This document shows, piece after piece, positions 18,222 through 27,246 of a DNA stretch of 33,157 bases (positions are counted from its first letter, which is position 1; each line of letters begins with the position of its first letter). The stretch is from Melioribacter roseus (GTDB taxonomy: Bacteria > Bacteroidota > Ignavibacteria > Ignavibacteriales > Melioribacteraceae). A program made the position numbers and the translations under genes. The stretch is taken from the NCBI GenBank assembly GCA_020722085.1, contig DYLN01000025.1, positions 1-33,157 of the forward strand, written 5' to 3'. The notes below the pieces were generated by a model. That model was not told where the DNA came from. It saw nothing but the letters and a program-made list of their open reading frames with translations, and did no database searches.

Positions 18222-21101
18222 ATGAGTTACTGGAAACTGATTTTGCCGGCGTTATTGATTGCAGGCATAATATTTGGACAGAGCAAAGTAATTCAAAAAG
18301 GCAATAAATATTATTTGTCCGACAAGGTGGTTGTAAAGTTTAAAGATAGTTACCCTGTTGCCGGGGGTAACAGTTATATCCTTCCACCGAAATTGCTGAA
18401 CAAGCTGCGGCGCGCCGGCGCTGCCAAAGTTGGCACACGATTCGAATTTAAAGCCGGAATTTTAAGGAAAGGCGAAGAGAGCCTTTCACGAATAGCATCT
18501 CTAAAAATAAATAGTTACGAAAACCCCGAAAACGTGATTAAGAAACTAAAAAAATTAAAAGAAATAGAATGGGCAGAACCACGCTACGTCTACCGCCTTA
18601 CTGCAGTTCCAAACGATTCTTTATACCTGCAGGGAACACAGACCAACCTTGACAGAATAAAAGCCGCAGATGCGTGGAATGTGGTAACCGGGGATTCAAA
18701 TGTTGTTATTGCAATTATTGATACAGGAGTTGATTGGAAACATCCCGACTTAAATCCAAATATATGGCGTAACCCGCATTGGCAAACCGATACTGATTTT
18801 CCCGGAGATTCAATAGGCTGGGATTTTGGCGGGTTGAATGGAACGCCGGATAACGATCCCAATGAAGATAAAGATTCCCGAAACCCATACCATGGAACAC
18901 ACGTTGCTGGAATTGCTGGTGCTGTTACAAATAATGGAATTGGAATAGCTTCAATAAGCTACAATTGCAGGATATTTCCGGTGAAGGTTACAAGGAGTGA
19001 TTATAGAGATTCCCACGGTTCGCCGTATGTTTATTACGGTTTTGATGGAATTAAATATGCTGCAGATATGGGCTGCAAAATAGCCAATTGCAGCTGGGGG
19101 GGATATAGCTATTCAAGAGCGGAGCAGGAAGTTATCGATTATGCAGTGTCGAAAGGAATGCTGGTCGTTGCTGCTCAGGGAAACGACAATAAAAACGAGC
19201 CGTTTTATCCTGCCGATTACAACGGTGTACTTTCTGTTGGCTGGCTTCAAACAACTTCCGACAAGAAGAGCATTGCTGCAAACTACGGAACACAGGTAGA
19301 TGTCTTTGCACCTGGAGATTTAATAATGTCAACGTTTCCTACATATTCAACTTCAAACCCGTATTATAACCCGTGGTACAGCGGCTCGTCAATGTCGAGT
19401 CCGCATGCTGCAGGTTTGGCGGCTTTGGTTGCTTCGGTTCCCGTGTTTTCAAATTGCACACCGCTGCAGATTGCAGAACAAATTCGTGTAAACTGCGATA
19501 ATATTGACGCCTCTAATCCCGGATATGAATATATGCTCGGCAGAGGAAGAATTAATGCATATAAAGCAGTTTCAAATACAAACTCAATTTCAGTAAGAGC
19601 AAACAGAGTTGAATTGCATGAAATTGGAAACGGCGATGGTCTTTTTGAATCCGGCGAATCAGTTACCATAGGAGTAAATTTTGTTAATTACTTAAATCCC
19701 ATCACAAATTTTACAGCGGTGCTTCAGCAAAGTGACCCAAATATTATTTTGGAAAACGCACAATTCAATGGCGGCAGCGTCGGAATGCTGGACAGCGTCA
19801 ACAATTATTCGAATCTTTTCAGAGTTAGAATAACAGATAACGCCGCACAGGATCACATAGTAAATTTACTTATTAAGTATTCCGGCGATAACGGATATGA
19901 TGATTTTCAATGGATAACATTTAATATTAATCCTCCGTACAGAACCCAAAACGCAAATAAAATAGCAACAACCATTACCAGTAAAGGCGTTATCGGATAT
20001 AATGATTTTCCCAATAATCTTCAGGGAATTGGATTTAAGTATAATGATAATGAGAGCGTATTGTTCGAGGGAGCTTTTATGTATGGAAATTCTCCTCAAA
20101 AGGTAATGGATGCCGCGCGGAAATTGGATGACCAGAGTCATGATTTTGTAACGCTGCAAAGCATAGAGATGAGTTCGCCGGGAATTATTTCGGCGCAGGA
20201 TGGAAAATCTGTCTTTAATGATTCCGGTGATACGGTTAATTCGCTTGGCATTGAGACACAATTTAAGACTTACGAATTTACTCAAGCTGGCTACGATAAT
20301 TTTATAATTATCAGGACGCAGCTTTTTAATAAAACTGACACAGCAGTAACCAATCTCTATGCCGGTTTATATCTTGACTGGGACATTCCCGAATCAGATT
20401 ATGACCATAATACTGCAGCTTACGATTCAGCCGGCAACTTTTCGTATGCTTATAACACAGCAGGCACAACAAACATTTATTACGGAGCCGCATTAATTTC
20501 TGATGATAATTACGGAGCTTATGCAGTTGATAATGCGGCATCGAGCGGCGTGGTTCTGAGTGATGGTTTTTCCGATAGTGAAAAATGGACAACTATGACA
20601 AGCGGACTTGCAAATTCAAATGCAGGGGTTGGTGATATTTCTTTGGTAGTTTCCGGCGGCCCTTATTCTATTCCTGCCGGCGGCTATAAAGATGTCGGAT
20701 TTTGCCTTGCTGCCAGCGCCTCTGTTGATGAACTGAGAACGTCGGTTCAAAATGCTCGGCAGAAATTTGCCGGTATTATTACTGCAGTTGATGCTGAAAA
20801 AGAAAAACTCCCGGCGGAATTTAGTTTGGAACAAAATTACCCGAATCCGTTTAATCCAACTACTACAATAAAATATTCAATAGCCCCTCCAAACCTCACC
20901 AAAGAGGAGACTTTACAGAATGTTACATTGAAAGTGTACGATGTGCTCGGCAGAGAAGTCGCCACTTTGGTGAATGAAGAAAAATCCCCGGGAAATTACG
21001 AAGTAAAATTTGATGCCTCAAAACTTGCAAGCGGAGTCTATTTTTACAGGCTGACTGCTGGCAATTTTGTATCAACAAAAAAAATGGTGTTATTGAGATA
21101 A
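18222..21101 (+). CDS. Subtilisin-like S8 peptidase with T9SS C-terminal domain
   Basis: A 959-residue secreted endopeptidase. Residues 1-20 are a signal peptide; about 30-125 resemble an inhibitor-like propeptide ([13 protein letters not shown]...[10 protein letters not shown]). The S8 catalytic domain has Asp167 in IIDTGVDW, His227 in HGTHVAG and Ser390 in [11 protein letters not shown]. The region 440-865 is beta-rich, and residues 870-959 are a Por/T9SS type A sorting domain ending KKMVLLR. That tail is identical at the DNA level to the one on the protein at 23309. T9SS tails of this type direct passage through the outer membrane and are then removed. Confidence 0.93.
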   Translation: MSYWKLILPALLIAGIIFGQSKVIQKGNKYYLSDKVVVKFKDSYPVAGGNSYILPPKLLNKLRRAGAAKVGTRFEFKAGILRKGEESLSRIASLKINSYENPENVIKKLKKLKEIEWAEPRYVYRLTAVPNDSLYLQGTQTNLDRIKAADAWNVVTGDSNVVIAIIDTGVDWKHPDLNPNIWRNPHWQTDTDFPGDSIGWDFGGLNGTPDNDPNEDKDSRNPYHGTHVAGIAGAVTNNGIGIASISYNCRIFPVKVTRSDYRDSHGSPYVYYGFDGIKYAADMGCKIANCSWGGYSYSRAEQEVIDYAVSKGMLVVAAQGNDNKNEPFYPADYNGVLSVGWLQTTSDKKSIAANYGTQVDVFAPGDLIMSTFPTYSTSNPYYNPWYSGSSMSSPHAAGLAALVASVPVFSNCTPLQIAEQIRVNCDNIDASNPGYEYMLGRGRINAYKAVSNTNSISVRANRVELHEIGNGDGLFESGESVTIGVNFVNYLNPITNFTAVLQQSDPNIILENAQFNGGSVGMLDSVNNYSNLFRVRITDNAAQDHIVNLLIKYSGDNGYDDFQWITFNINPPYRTQNANKIATTITSKGVIGYNDFPNNLQGIGFKYNDNESVLFEGAFMYGNSPQKVMDAARKLDDQSHDFVTLQSIEMSSPGIISAQDGKSVFNDSGDTVNSLGIETQFKTYEFTQAGYDNFIIIRTQLFNKTDTAVTNLYAGLYLDWDIPESDYDHNTAAYDSAGNFSYAYNTAGTTNIYYGAALISDDNYGAYAVDNAASSGVVLSDGFSDSEKWTTMTSGLANSNAGVGDISLVVSGGPYSIPAGGYKDVGFCLAASASVDELRTSVQNARQKFAGIITAVDAEKEKLPAEFSLEQNYPNPFNPTTTIKYSIAPPNLTKEETLQNVTLKVYDVLGREVATLVNEEKSPGNYEVKFDASKLASGVYFYRLTAGNFVSTKKMVLLR

Positions 21102-21424
21102 TGAGAGAAATATGACAGAGAAAACCAGTACAATATTCGATATTCTTATTTTAATATTTGGCAGTACAGCCGGCTCATTCTTTTCCGGAGTTTTGCTTCA
21201 AGCGCTTGGGCTTAAAACATGGACTTTTTTATTTGCGGTTCTGTATTTGATTCTGTTTTTAATTTTGTTTCAGATTGCTGTAATAGCAGTCTCTTTATTG
21301 TTTGGCAGGAGTAAATTTTTTTTAGAAGCAATTAAGAGATTTTACTTGAAGAAGTAGGAAAATATTTGCTGTCCAAAGCCGCTAATTCGCGAATAGCCAA
21401 TATATGTTACGCTCTGTTCTATAC
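20829..21424 (+). repeat. 596-bp perfect direct repeat, copy 1
   Basis: By line-by-line reading, this segment is identical to 24785-25380 at a constant offset of 3,956. It covers the last 90 codons of the subtilase gene (T9SS tail), the entire 81-residue membrane protein and about 67 bases of 3' flank. Two mismatches separate the following 15 bases. The flank contains the near-palindrome GCTAATTCGCGAATAGC. Confidence 0.9.
21112..21357 (+). CDS. Small two-helix membrane protein, copy 1
   Basis: An 81-residue protein with two hydrophobic segments (about 10-32 and 36-64) and a basic C-terminal tail (FLEAIKRFYLKK). The ribosome site is GAGAGAAAT just before the ATG, 10 bases after the subtilase stop. 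It has no recognised domain. An identical copy lies at 25068-25313, also directly behind a gene with a T9SS tail, so it travels with the tail. It may act with the exported proteins or simply be carried along. Confidence 0.65.
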   Translation: MTEKTSTIFDILILIFGSTAGSFFSGVLLQALGLKTWTFLFAVLYLILFLILFQIAVIAVSLLFGRSKFFLEAIKRFYLKK

Positions 21425-21427
21425 AGG

Positions 21428-22001
21428 CTAATTCATAAAATTTATTTTGATGTTTACAATTTTTGAGAGCATAGCAGGACCAATTATCGTTCCAAGATGA
21501 ATATCCAAAACAACAGCAATGTTTAACTTCTTCAGTGCGCCCGCCTTTTTATTTACAGTTAATGAAAGATTTTTGACCGTTATTTTTTTCGTATTTATAA
21601 AGCCTGCTAATACCAGAATAGAAACAACAAAAAGAATGACCGCCACCGTAATTTTTTTTGCTGTATAATAGTCTTTTGTAATGAATGAAGGGAATATTCC
21701 GAAAAAGTGGTTTAACAAGCGGAGGCAATCGATAATTAAAAAAAGAGGAAAAAATAAAACATAAAAGCAAACCAGAAAGAGTCTATCCAGATTAAAGCAT
21801 TGGTGAAAACAGAAGCGTATTTTCTCTCTAAAAATTTTCCGGCTAAGAAAGATAAAATTATAACTATCATAATAGTTAGAAAAGGATACTTAAAATTTTT
21901 GGAAATGACAGTTAAACCTCTTTTGAGAATGTAAAAGTTTATGAGTCCGTAGACAGCAAGTACAACTGTAAAAAAATTATGGTGGCGGTTTTATTGGTCA
22001 T
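21428..22001 (-). pseudogene. Decayed membrane-anchored metallophosphoesterase (YkuE-like)
   Basis: Read on the minus strand, several frames together spell the N-terminal half of a membrane metallophosphoesterase: helices around LAVYGLINFYILKRG, WIDSFWFAFMFY and KKITVAVILFVVS, then KKLNIAVVLDIHLGTIIG, the first metal motif (DIH). Three frameshifts are needed (near 21975 and 21745 in A/T runs, near 21880), and the gene stops right after GTIIGPAMLSKIV, before the GD, GNH and later metal motifs. Its break coincides with the right edge of the 596-bp repeat. No active enzyme can be made. Confidence 0.7.
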
Positions 22002-22249
22002 GACTGATGAATAGTTGAATTTTAAAATTGATTATACATAAATTTTTCCAAACGAACAGTAAAAATGCCGATTAAAGTTTATTTCTGAAATAGAAATAAT
22101 GATAATGGTTACTTTTTGTTAAGAAATTTTCGAAGCACAAAAATTAACAATGTAATTTGAGATAATATGTCTATTAATGAAATTTTTTTAGTTGACATCG
22201 CAAAAATATTTATTTAGGTTTTTTACAGGAAATGTGGAAGGAAGGAAAA
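22002..22249. other. Intergenic region before the lipoprotein gene
   Basis: No gene seen. AT-rich. A candidate promoter is TTGACA at 22193-22198 followed after 16 bases by TAGGTTTT at 22215-22222, which resembles the Bacteroidota -7 element TAnnTTTG. A ribosome site GGAAGGAAA precedes the ATG at 22250. Confidence 0.4.
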
Positions 22250-23269
22250 ATGAAAAAGGTTTTATTATTGTCGGTGGTTTTACTTGTACTTCTACAGCAA
22301 TGTAGCAGTCCAACTAATCCGCCGCCGGAAAAACCCCTGAAAGACCCCAGGACTTACGAATGGACCATTGATACCCTGAAGATTAGTTTTCAAACAAGTT
22401 TGGGCAGAATATGGGGCAGTGCGCCTAATGATGTTTACATAGGAGGTCACAACATTGATGCGTATAAGCCAGGCAACTTATGGCATTTTGACGGAGACAG
22501 TTTGTTTCCAGTTGAATTGCCTATAGATGTATATTCAATAGACGGCATATATGGCTTCTCCTCTACAAATGTGTGGGTTGTGGGTGAAAGAGCAGCAGGC
22601 GGGAGTTTAATTCTAAACTATAACGGAATGGTATGGAAAAACTATTCAATTAATGAAGGTAAAGCACTTTTATGTACATGGGGTAGTTCATCAAAAAATA
22701 TTTGGGCTGCTGGGAGAAACACTTTGTTCTATTATAACGGAAGCACATGGAATAAATTTCCAATATTTATTCCAACTCAAGGGATTCAATTTATTAGTAT
22801 TGCAGGTTTAGGCGCTAATAATGTTTATATGTCTGGATATCGAAATGATGCAGTACCACCGATAGACACTGCTTTCTATTATCTGTACAATTTTAACGGT
22901 AGCCAGTGGTCTGTAGTGGATTCTTCATATTCGACACCGTATGAAGTTGTCATAAATTTTGGAGTTATAGTAAAAGCAATCGGCGGTTCGATGTATAGTG
23001 CAGGTCGCAAAATATTTAAGAAAGAAAGTAATGATTGGGTTATAATAAATGATGATCCACTGATAGTAAGCTTAGGCGGCAGTAGTTCAAAAAATTTATT
23101 TGCTGCTGGACTTTCTGGAATAGTTTATCATTATAATGGTTCTGACTGGAAGAAAATATTAATTGAGGAAGGATTTCAAGAAAGTATAATTGATATCTGG
23201 ACTGATGGAACTGAAGCATTTATGATAGCTTCAGATGGGTACCGGAGTTTCTTTATTCACGGGAAATAA
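22250..23269 (+). CDS. Secreted lipoprotein with beta-propeller-like repeats
   Basis: A 339-residue protein with a lipoprotein signal: hydrophobic LLLSVVLLVLLQQ followed by Cys18, the lipobox cysteine. The mature part repeats the pattern W-G-S-S-(S/P)-x-(N/D)-x-(W/Y)-x-(A/G)-G about every 50 residues (IWGSAPNDVYIGG, FSSTNVWVVG, WGSSSKNIWAAG, GGSSSKNLFAAG), alternating with LxHFDG/YYNGSTW strands. This suggests a beta-propeller. The start at 22250 is preferred to the ATG at 22232 because the ribosome site lies between them. It precedes the T9SS protein by 39 bases and is likely its co-transcribed partner. Function unknown. Confidence 0.75.
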   Translation: MKKVLLLSVVLLVLLQQCSSPTNPPPEKPLKDPRTYEWTIDTLKISFQTSLGRIWGSAPNDVYIGGHNIDAYKPGNLWHFDGDSLFPVELPIDVYSIDGIYGFSSTNVWVVGERAAGGSLILNYNGMVWKNYSINEGKALLCTWGSSSKNIWAAGRNTLFYYNGSTWNKFPIFIPTQGIQFISIAGLGANNVYMSGYRNDAVPPIDTAFYYLYNFNGSQWSVVDSSYSTPYEVVINFGVIVKAIGGSMYSAGRKIFKKESNDWVIINDDPLIVSLGGSSSKNLFAAGLSGIVYHYNGSDWKKILIEEGFQESIIDIWTDGTEAFMIASDGYRSFFIHGK

Positions 23270-23308
23270 ATAATAAATATTTTTCAACAACTAAAAAGAG
23301 GTAAAAAA

Positions 23309-25057
23309 ATGAACTCTATAAAGTTGTTCAATTTGCTTTTTGCTTTATTCTTTCTCTTATTTCTTGGGGAAGTATTTCCTCAATGCGATCCAACAGATTG
23401 CCTCGGTTATTATCAAAATAACAATTCTAATGCAAGGATTTTGCACAGTCATAATACTGAACTAGGCGGAAAAGGGAATTGTATAGGATTTGCAATTGCT
23501 TCAACGCAGCAAAGTTACATCGGGTTCATATGCGGTGAGCCAAAATCGATAGCGATAGGTGAAGCCTATGCAAAAAACTACTGGATGGACTGGGGATTTT
23601 ATAGCAAGTATGATTTTACAGGAGGAGCAGCTTCAGATGACATTTTGATTTGGGATCCTGAGCCAAATAATATTAATTATCCTTTAAGGCATGCTGCAGT
23701 TGTAACTTCTACAGGCTCCGGCTGGATAGATATTGAATGGATTGATGCATCATTGTCCGATGATTCCGTTCATCACACTACTTTATTTTCTCCAAATTAC
23801 TCTGATCCGACTTATGGTACTCCAAGTTACATAGTAAGACTAAATTATGGAAGTAAAACTTATGGATATGCAGTAACTGTTAAAACCTCTTTTAACGGCG
23901 GCAGTGTTAAAGTAGATGGAGTAAATTACAACATAAACGGAAGTTCCGGAACGCTGGTCAGTAATTTAAGCAGGGGTGAACATGATTTATACGCAGATGA
24001 AACACAATATAATGGCAGCGAACCGCTTGGGTATAAAGAGTGGAGAGATATTATCTACCGTGAGCAATTAGCTTCCTATCCATATCATACAGCAACAATA
24101 ACCTTAAGCAGTTCCAATGGTTTTGGCGGACAGTATACTGCTAATTATGTGCCGATATATCAGATAAATTTTCAAAATAATTTCGTTAACGTTGGTAGCG
24201 GCGGTGTTATTAATGTAAACGGTTCACAGTATGATTCTCCTACCGGTACTTTTCCTGTTAAAGAAGGAAACTCTATTACTGCCTCTGCAATAGGTCCTCA
24301 AACATTCAACGGCATTAATTACAGTTTCGATCACTGGAGTGACGGCAGTACTTCCAGCGCCAAAACTTTTTATTCGAGTTCAAACATAACATATACAGCA
24401 TATTTTATTGGTTGTCCTGACCCATCTGCTATAAATTTTGGATTCGATTATATTGCAGATAATCCCATTAAATTCCATTGGACTGATAACCCTAACACAG
24501 CAGTTACACAGTATCAAATCTGGCGTAAGGTAAAACATAATGGTGTGATGGGCAGCCCTGTTCTTTTAACAACTGTTGGCAGAGGAGTTCAGACCTATAC
24601 AGATTATGATTACGTTTTTACAGACGGCTACACAGATGATTTAGTTATGTATGACGTGAGGCAGTATTATTCTATAGAAAACACATATTCACCAGAGTAC
24701 TGGCATGTAGAATTTGGTGGGCTACCGCCATTAAATAAAATACAGGTTAATAAAAATACAAAAGAGATAAGAAACTACGCTTTTGAACAAAATTACCCGA
24801 ATCCGTTTAATCCAACTACTACAATAAAATATTCAATAGCCCCTCCAAACCTCACCAAAGAGGAGACTTTACAGAATGTTACATTGAAAGTGTACGATGT
24901 GCTCGGCAGAGAAGTCGCCACTTTGGTGAATGAAGAAAAATCCCCGGGAAATTACGAAGTAAAATTTGATGCCTCAAAACTTGCAAGCGGAGTCTATTTT
25001 TACAGGCTGACTGCTGGCAATTTTGTATCAACAAAAAAAATGGTGTTATTGAGATAA
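23309..25057 (+). CDS. Secreted CHAP-like protein with InlB-type repeats and T9SS tail
   Basis: A 582-residue exported protein. Signal peptide 1-24; N-terminal domain about 25-190 with GNCIGFA (Cys58), [15 protein letters not shown] (His128) and IEWIDA (E143/D146). This is the Cys-His-acid order of CHAP/NlpC-P60 amidases or peptidases. Two domains resembling divergent InlB B-repeats follow (about 190-275 and 280-370, [20 protein letters not shown]), then a fibronectin-III-like segment ([17 protein letters not shown], 375-480) and the T9SS tail 493-582. The tail is identical to that of the subtilase. The peptidoglycan or peptide substrate is not determined; the CHAP assignment is by motif order only. 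Confidence 0.65.
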   Translation: MNSIKLFNLLFALFFLLFLGEVFPQCDPTDCLGYYQNNNSNARILHSHNTELGGKGNCIGFAIASTQQSYIGFICGEPKSIAIGEAYAKNYWMDWGFYSKYDFTGGAASDDILIWDPEPNNINYPLRHAAVVTSTGSGWIDIEWIDASLSDDSVHHTTLFSPNYSDPTYGTPSYIVRLNYGSKTYGYAVTVKTSFNGGSVKVDGVNYNINGSSGTLVSNLSRGEHDLYADETQYNGSEPLGYKEWRDIIYREQLASYPYHTATITLSSSNGFGGQYTANYVPIYQINFQNNFVNVGSGGVINVNGSQYDSPTGTFPVKEGNSITASAIGPQTFNGINYSFDHWSDGSTSSAKTFYSSSNITYTAYFIGCPDPSAINFGFDYIADNPIKFHWTDNPNTAVTQYQIWRKVKHNGVMGSPVLLTTVGRGVQTYTDYDYVFTDGYTDDLVMYDVRQYYSIENTYSPEYWHVEFGGLPPLNKIQVNKNTKEIRNYAFEQNYPNPFNPTTTIKYSIAPPNLTKEETLQNVTLKVYDVLGREVATLVNEEKSPGNYEVKFDASKLASGVYFYRLTAGNFVSTKKMVLLR

Positions 25058-25380
25058 TGAGAGAAATATGACAGAGAAAACCAGTACAATATTCGATATT
25101 CTTATTTTAATATTTGGCAGTACAGCCGGCTCATTCTTTTCCGGAGTTTTGCTTCAAGCGCTTGGGCTTAAAACATGGACTTTTTTATTTGCGGTTCTGT
25201 ATTTGATTCTGTTTTTAATTTTGTTTCAGATTGCTGTAATAGCAGTCTCTTTATTGTTTGGCAGGAGTAAATTTTTTTTAGAAGCAATTAAGAGATTTTA
25301 CTTGAAGAAGTAGGAAAATATTTGCTGTCCAAAGCCGCTAATTCGCGAATAGCCAATATATGTTACGCTCTGTTCTATAC
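24785..25380 (+). repeat. 596-bp perfect direct repeat, copy 2
   Basis: Identical to 20829-21424. The sequence 5' is unrelated (CHAP-like protein instead of subtilase). On the 3' side the match weakens after 25380; GGGCT...AGCCC at 25381-25399 forms a small hairpin in this copy only. Confidence 0.9.
25068..25313 (+). CDS. Small two-helix membrane protein, copy 2
   Basis: Identical in protein and DNA to the gene at 21112-21357: 81 residues, two hydrophobic segments, basic C terminus. It starts 10 bases after the stop of the CHAP-like T9SS gene. Perfect identity including the non-coding flanks means recent duplication or gene conversion, so the identity by itself is not evidence of protein-level selection. 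Confidence 0.65.
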   Translation: MTEKTSTIFDILILIFGSTAGSFFSGVLLQALGLKTWTFLFAVLYLILFLILFQIAVIAVSLLFGRSKFFLEAIKRFYLKK

Positions 25381-25395
25381 GGGCTAATTTATAAA

Positions 25396-25964
25396 GCCCA
25401 AGATGGAAATTTTACGAAATAGGTTTAATCAATTAATGGATTCTTTTGAATCGATATTAACAATTATTTTGTTAAGTGATACGGCAATGCAATATAACAA
25501 GCAAGCCGACCGCTTTTTTCGCATTTGCTCGTCAGTCGTTCGACAGAATCTCGTTGAGTCCAATAGACTCTAACGGTCGAAGACTCAGACGGAATCTTCG
25601 ACTGTTAGTCACCAGACCTCGCTAGTGTAGTCTATTTGGACTCCCCGGTCGTCTCTGACGAACCTCGACAAAGTCGAGCAGAACGCTCGTCTCGGCAAGA
25701 ACGAAGTCCTGACGGAGAGTTCTAACAAACCGGACTTTAATAAGCATTTGTGTAATTTTAATTGCAGTTAGTCCCAGCCAGCGGCTGACAAGCTGTGTCG
25801 GCTGTTCCGTTCAAGGTAGAAGTCCTAAGAAAAATTCTTTGTAATTTCGGAGTAGTTGGGCTAAGCGGCATTGTCGTATTGGGCTGCTGCCTTAACCGCA
25901 AGACCTACCGCAGAGTATTAGGCAAAGGGTTGACTTTAATTGTGGTATTGGATATAATATCACA
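25396..25964. other. ORF-free, GC-richer, highly palindromic region
   Basis: No convincing ORF in over 550 bases. By hand count 122 of 240 bases in 25501-25740 are G or C, against 13 of 60 in the start of the neighbouring PIN gene. Outer arms ATACGGCAATGC (25479-25490) and GCATTGTCGTAT (25868-25879) pair at 11/12. Inside are nested arms 25556-25569 with 25629-25643 (one bulge), 25570-25583 with 25595-25608 (one G-T), and hairpins CTCGAC/GTCGAG (25664-25678) and CAGCC/GGCTG (25775-25787). It may be a structured RNA, an integron-like non-coding cassette, or a mobile remnant. Confidence 0.6.
25513..25531 (+). repeat. 19-bp direct repeat, left copy
   Basis: CTTTTTTCGCATTTGCTCG, identical to 26713-26731, exactly 1,200 bases away. 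It is preceded by TATAACAAGCAAGCCGAC, which resembles the left half of integron attC sites. Confidence 0.8.
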
Positions 25965-26393
25965 ATGAAAAAATATAAAATTATTATTGATACTAATGTT
26001 ATAGTATCATCTTTACTCTCAAAGAAAGGTTTTTCATTTAAGCTTCTGTCAATTATTGATGACGAAAGAATAGAATTATTTATTTCAGTTCCAGTAATAT
26101 TAGAATATGAAGATGCTATTAAAAGGGAAAAGACTAATATTAAGTTTAAGAAATCTGAAATAGAGGATTTCTTGGATTTTATTTGTCTGATTGGAAAGCA
26201 GCGTAAGATACATTATTTGTGGAGACCATTATTAAAAGACCGTAAAGATGATATGTTTCTTGAATTAGCCGTAGAATCTGAAAGTGATTTTATAATAACA
26301 TTTAATAAAAGAGATTTTGAAAAAGCAGAATATTTTGGAATAAGAACATTGACACCGAAAGAATTTTTAATAGTAATAGGAGAAATAAAATGA
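25965..26393 (+). CDS. PIN-domain toxin (COG1569-type)
   Basis: A 142-residue PIN nuclease of toxin-antitoxin systems, expected to cut RNA. The acidic metal-binding residues are visible: Asp9 in IIIDTNV, Glu47 in ILEYED, Asp95/96 in KDDMFLE, and Asp108 or Asp117 in SDFIITFNKRDF. The C-terminal ending GIRTLTPKEFL is typical of the PIN family toxins that partner with small ribbon-helix-helix proteins. Its last 4 bases (ATGA) overlap the antitoxin start. Base composition is markedly A/T-rich compared with the upstream non-coding stretch. It sits between the 19-bp repeats. Confidence 0.88.
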   Translation: MKKYKIIIDTNVIVSSLLSKKGFSFKLLSIIDDERIELFISVPVILEYEDAIKREKTNIKFKKSEIEDFLDFICLIGKQRKIHYLWRPLLKDRKDDMFLELAVESESDFIITFNKRDFEKAEYFGIRTLTPKEFLIVIGEIK

Positions 26394-26623
26394 GCACAAT
26401 AAGTTTGAGATTGCCAGAATCTTTGCACAAGAAAGCCCGTGAGTTAGCAAAGAAAGAAAATACTTCAATAAACCAATTGGTTTCATCGGCATTGGCAGAA
26501 AAGATTTCAGCATTGATGACAGAAGAATATATAGAGCAAAGAGCTAAGAGAGCAAGCAAAGAAAAATTTAAGAAAGTATTAAGTAAAGTTCCTAATGTTG
26601 AACCTGAAGAATACGATAAATAA
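26390..26623 (+). CDS. Ribbon-helix-helix antitoxin
   Basis: A 77-residue protein beginning TISLRLPESLHKKARELAKKENTSINQLVSSALAEK, the ribbon-helix-helix DNA-binding pattern (an N-terminal beta strand, two helices). The C-terminal acidic and charged tail (RASKEKFKKVLSKVPNVEPEEYDK) probably binds and blocks the PIN toxin. The gene order toxin then antitoxin with a 4-base ATGA overlap implies coupled translation. As in related systems, the complex is likely to repress its own promoter, probably upstream of 25965 (GGTATTGGATATAATATC), which I infer but cannot prove. Confidence 0.85.
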   Translation: MSTISLRLPESLHKKARELAKKENTSINQLVSSALAEKISALMTEEYIEQRAKRASKEKFKKVLSKVPNVEPEEYDK

Positions 26624-26692
26624 AAAAATCAGTGAAAGGAAGGTTGTAAGAAGAAAATAATTTTGGAAAAAGACCAAGTAAAAAGCAGCAGT

Positions 26693-26840
26693 ACAACATG
26701 CCGCTTAACCCTCTTTTTTCGCATTTGCTCGAGGCTGACCAAAAAGTAATTATTCAACAAAATTATTCGTGAATATTAGCGTTATTATCGGCTAAGATAA
26801 ATAAAAAGATTACTTTTTGGTCACCCTCAAGCGTAGTTGT
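26693..26840. repeat. attC-like long imperfect hairpin after the toxin-antitoxin pair
   Basis: Nested complementary arms: ACAAC (26693-26697) with GTTGT (26836-26840), CGCTT (26702-26706) with AAGCG (26829-26833), and a 24-base inner arm (26727-26750) matching 26809-26832 at 22 of 24, including the perfect 15-base TGACCAAAAAGTAAT / ATTACTTTTTGGTCA. The loop is 58 bases. Total span 148 bases. The nesting recalls an integron attC site, but the outer heptamers do not fit RYYYAAC/GTTRRRY cleanly. It may also act as a bidirectional terminator between convergent genes. Confidence 0.6.
26713..26731 (+). repeat. 19-bp direct repeat, right copy
   Basis: Identical to 25513-25531, inside the left arm region of the 26693-26840 hairpin. 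Just upstream, 26695-26711 is an inverted copy (14/17) of 25858-25874. Confidence 0.8.
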
Positions 26841-26911
26841 TGTTTAATGCTTGCTCCGCCAAGTCGGGCGCCTCGGCGAGAAGCTGGGTTCATTCATTCA
26901 TTAGACACCTT

Positions 26912-27229
26912 TTAACAACACCCTATTCTCGAAAAAAGCTTATCTAATACTGCCTTAGATTTAGCAAGAGTACGGTTATTCAAGCAGTAACAAATTTTAG
27001 ATCCTTCAATTTCCCCTTCAATGAATCCGGCTTTTTTAAGCTCTTTAAGATGCTGTGATACTGTTGACTGCGCAAGCGGGAGTTTTTCAACAAGGTTCCC
27101 GACCATACAAGCGTTCATATCATTCAACAGCTTCAAAATTCTTATTCTTGCAGGATGCGAAAGGGCTTTGGCAATATCCGCGAGCCGTATTTCTTCGTTT
27201 GCAAATTCTTCTTTTTTAGAATATGCCAT
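26912..27229 (-). CDS. ArsR-family transcriptional regulator
   Basis: A winged-helix repressor of 105 residues: ADIAKALSHPARIRILKLL is the ArsR start, LAQSTVSQHLKELKKAGFIEGE is the recognition helix and wing. Cysteines occur in NACMVG, in KICYCLN and at the C-terminal end (IGCC), so metal or metalloid sensing is possible but the ligand cannot be assigned. The start is placed at ATG 27229 (GGAAAAG upstream); the frame is open further, but that extension would include the operator palindrome at 27247-27262. No arsenic resistance or transport gene is adjacent, and the only obvious target is itself. Confidence 0.85.
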   Translation of the reverse strand: MAYSKKEEFANEEIRLADIAKALSHPARIRILKLLNDMNACMVGNLVEKLPLAQSTVSQHLKELKKAGFIEGEIEGSKICYCLNNRTLAKSKAVLDKLFSRIGCC

Positions 27230-27246
27230 AACTTTTCCAATTGTAT

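Noticed and set aside
26727-26832. MITE interpretation of the 24-base-arm hairpin
   Set aside because: No target-site duplication was found at its edges and further pairing continues outside the arms, which fits an attC-like or terminator structure better.
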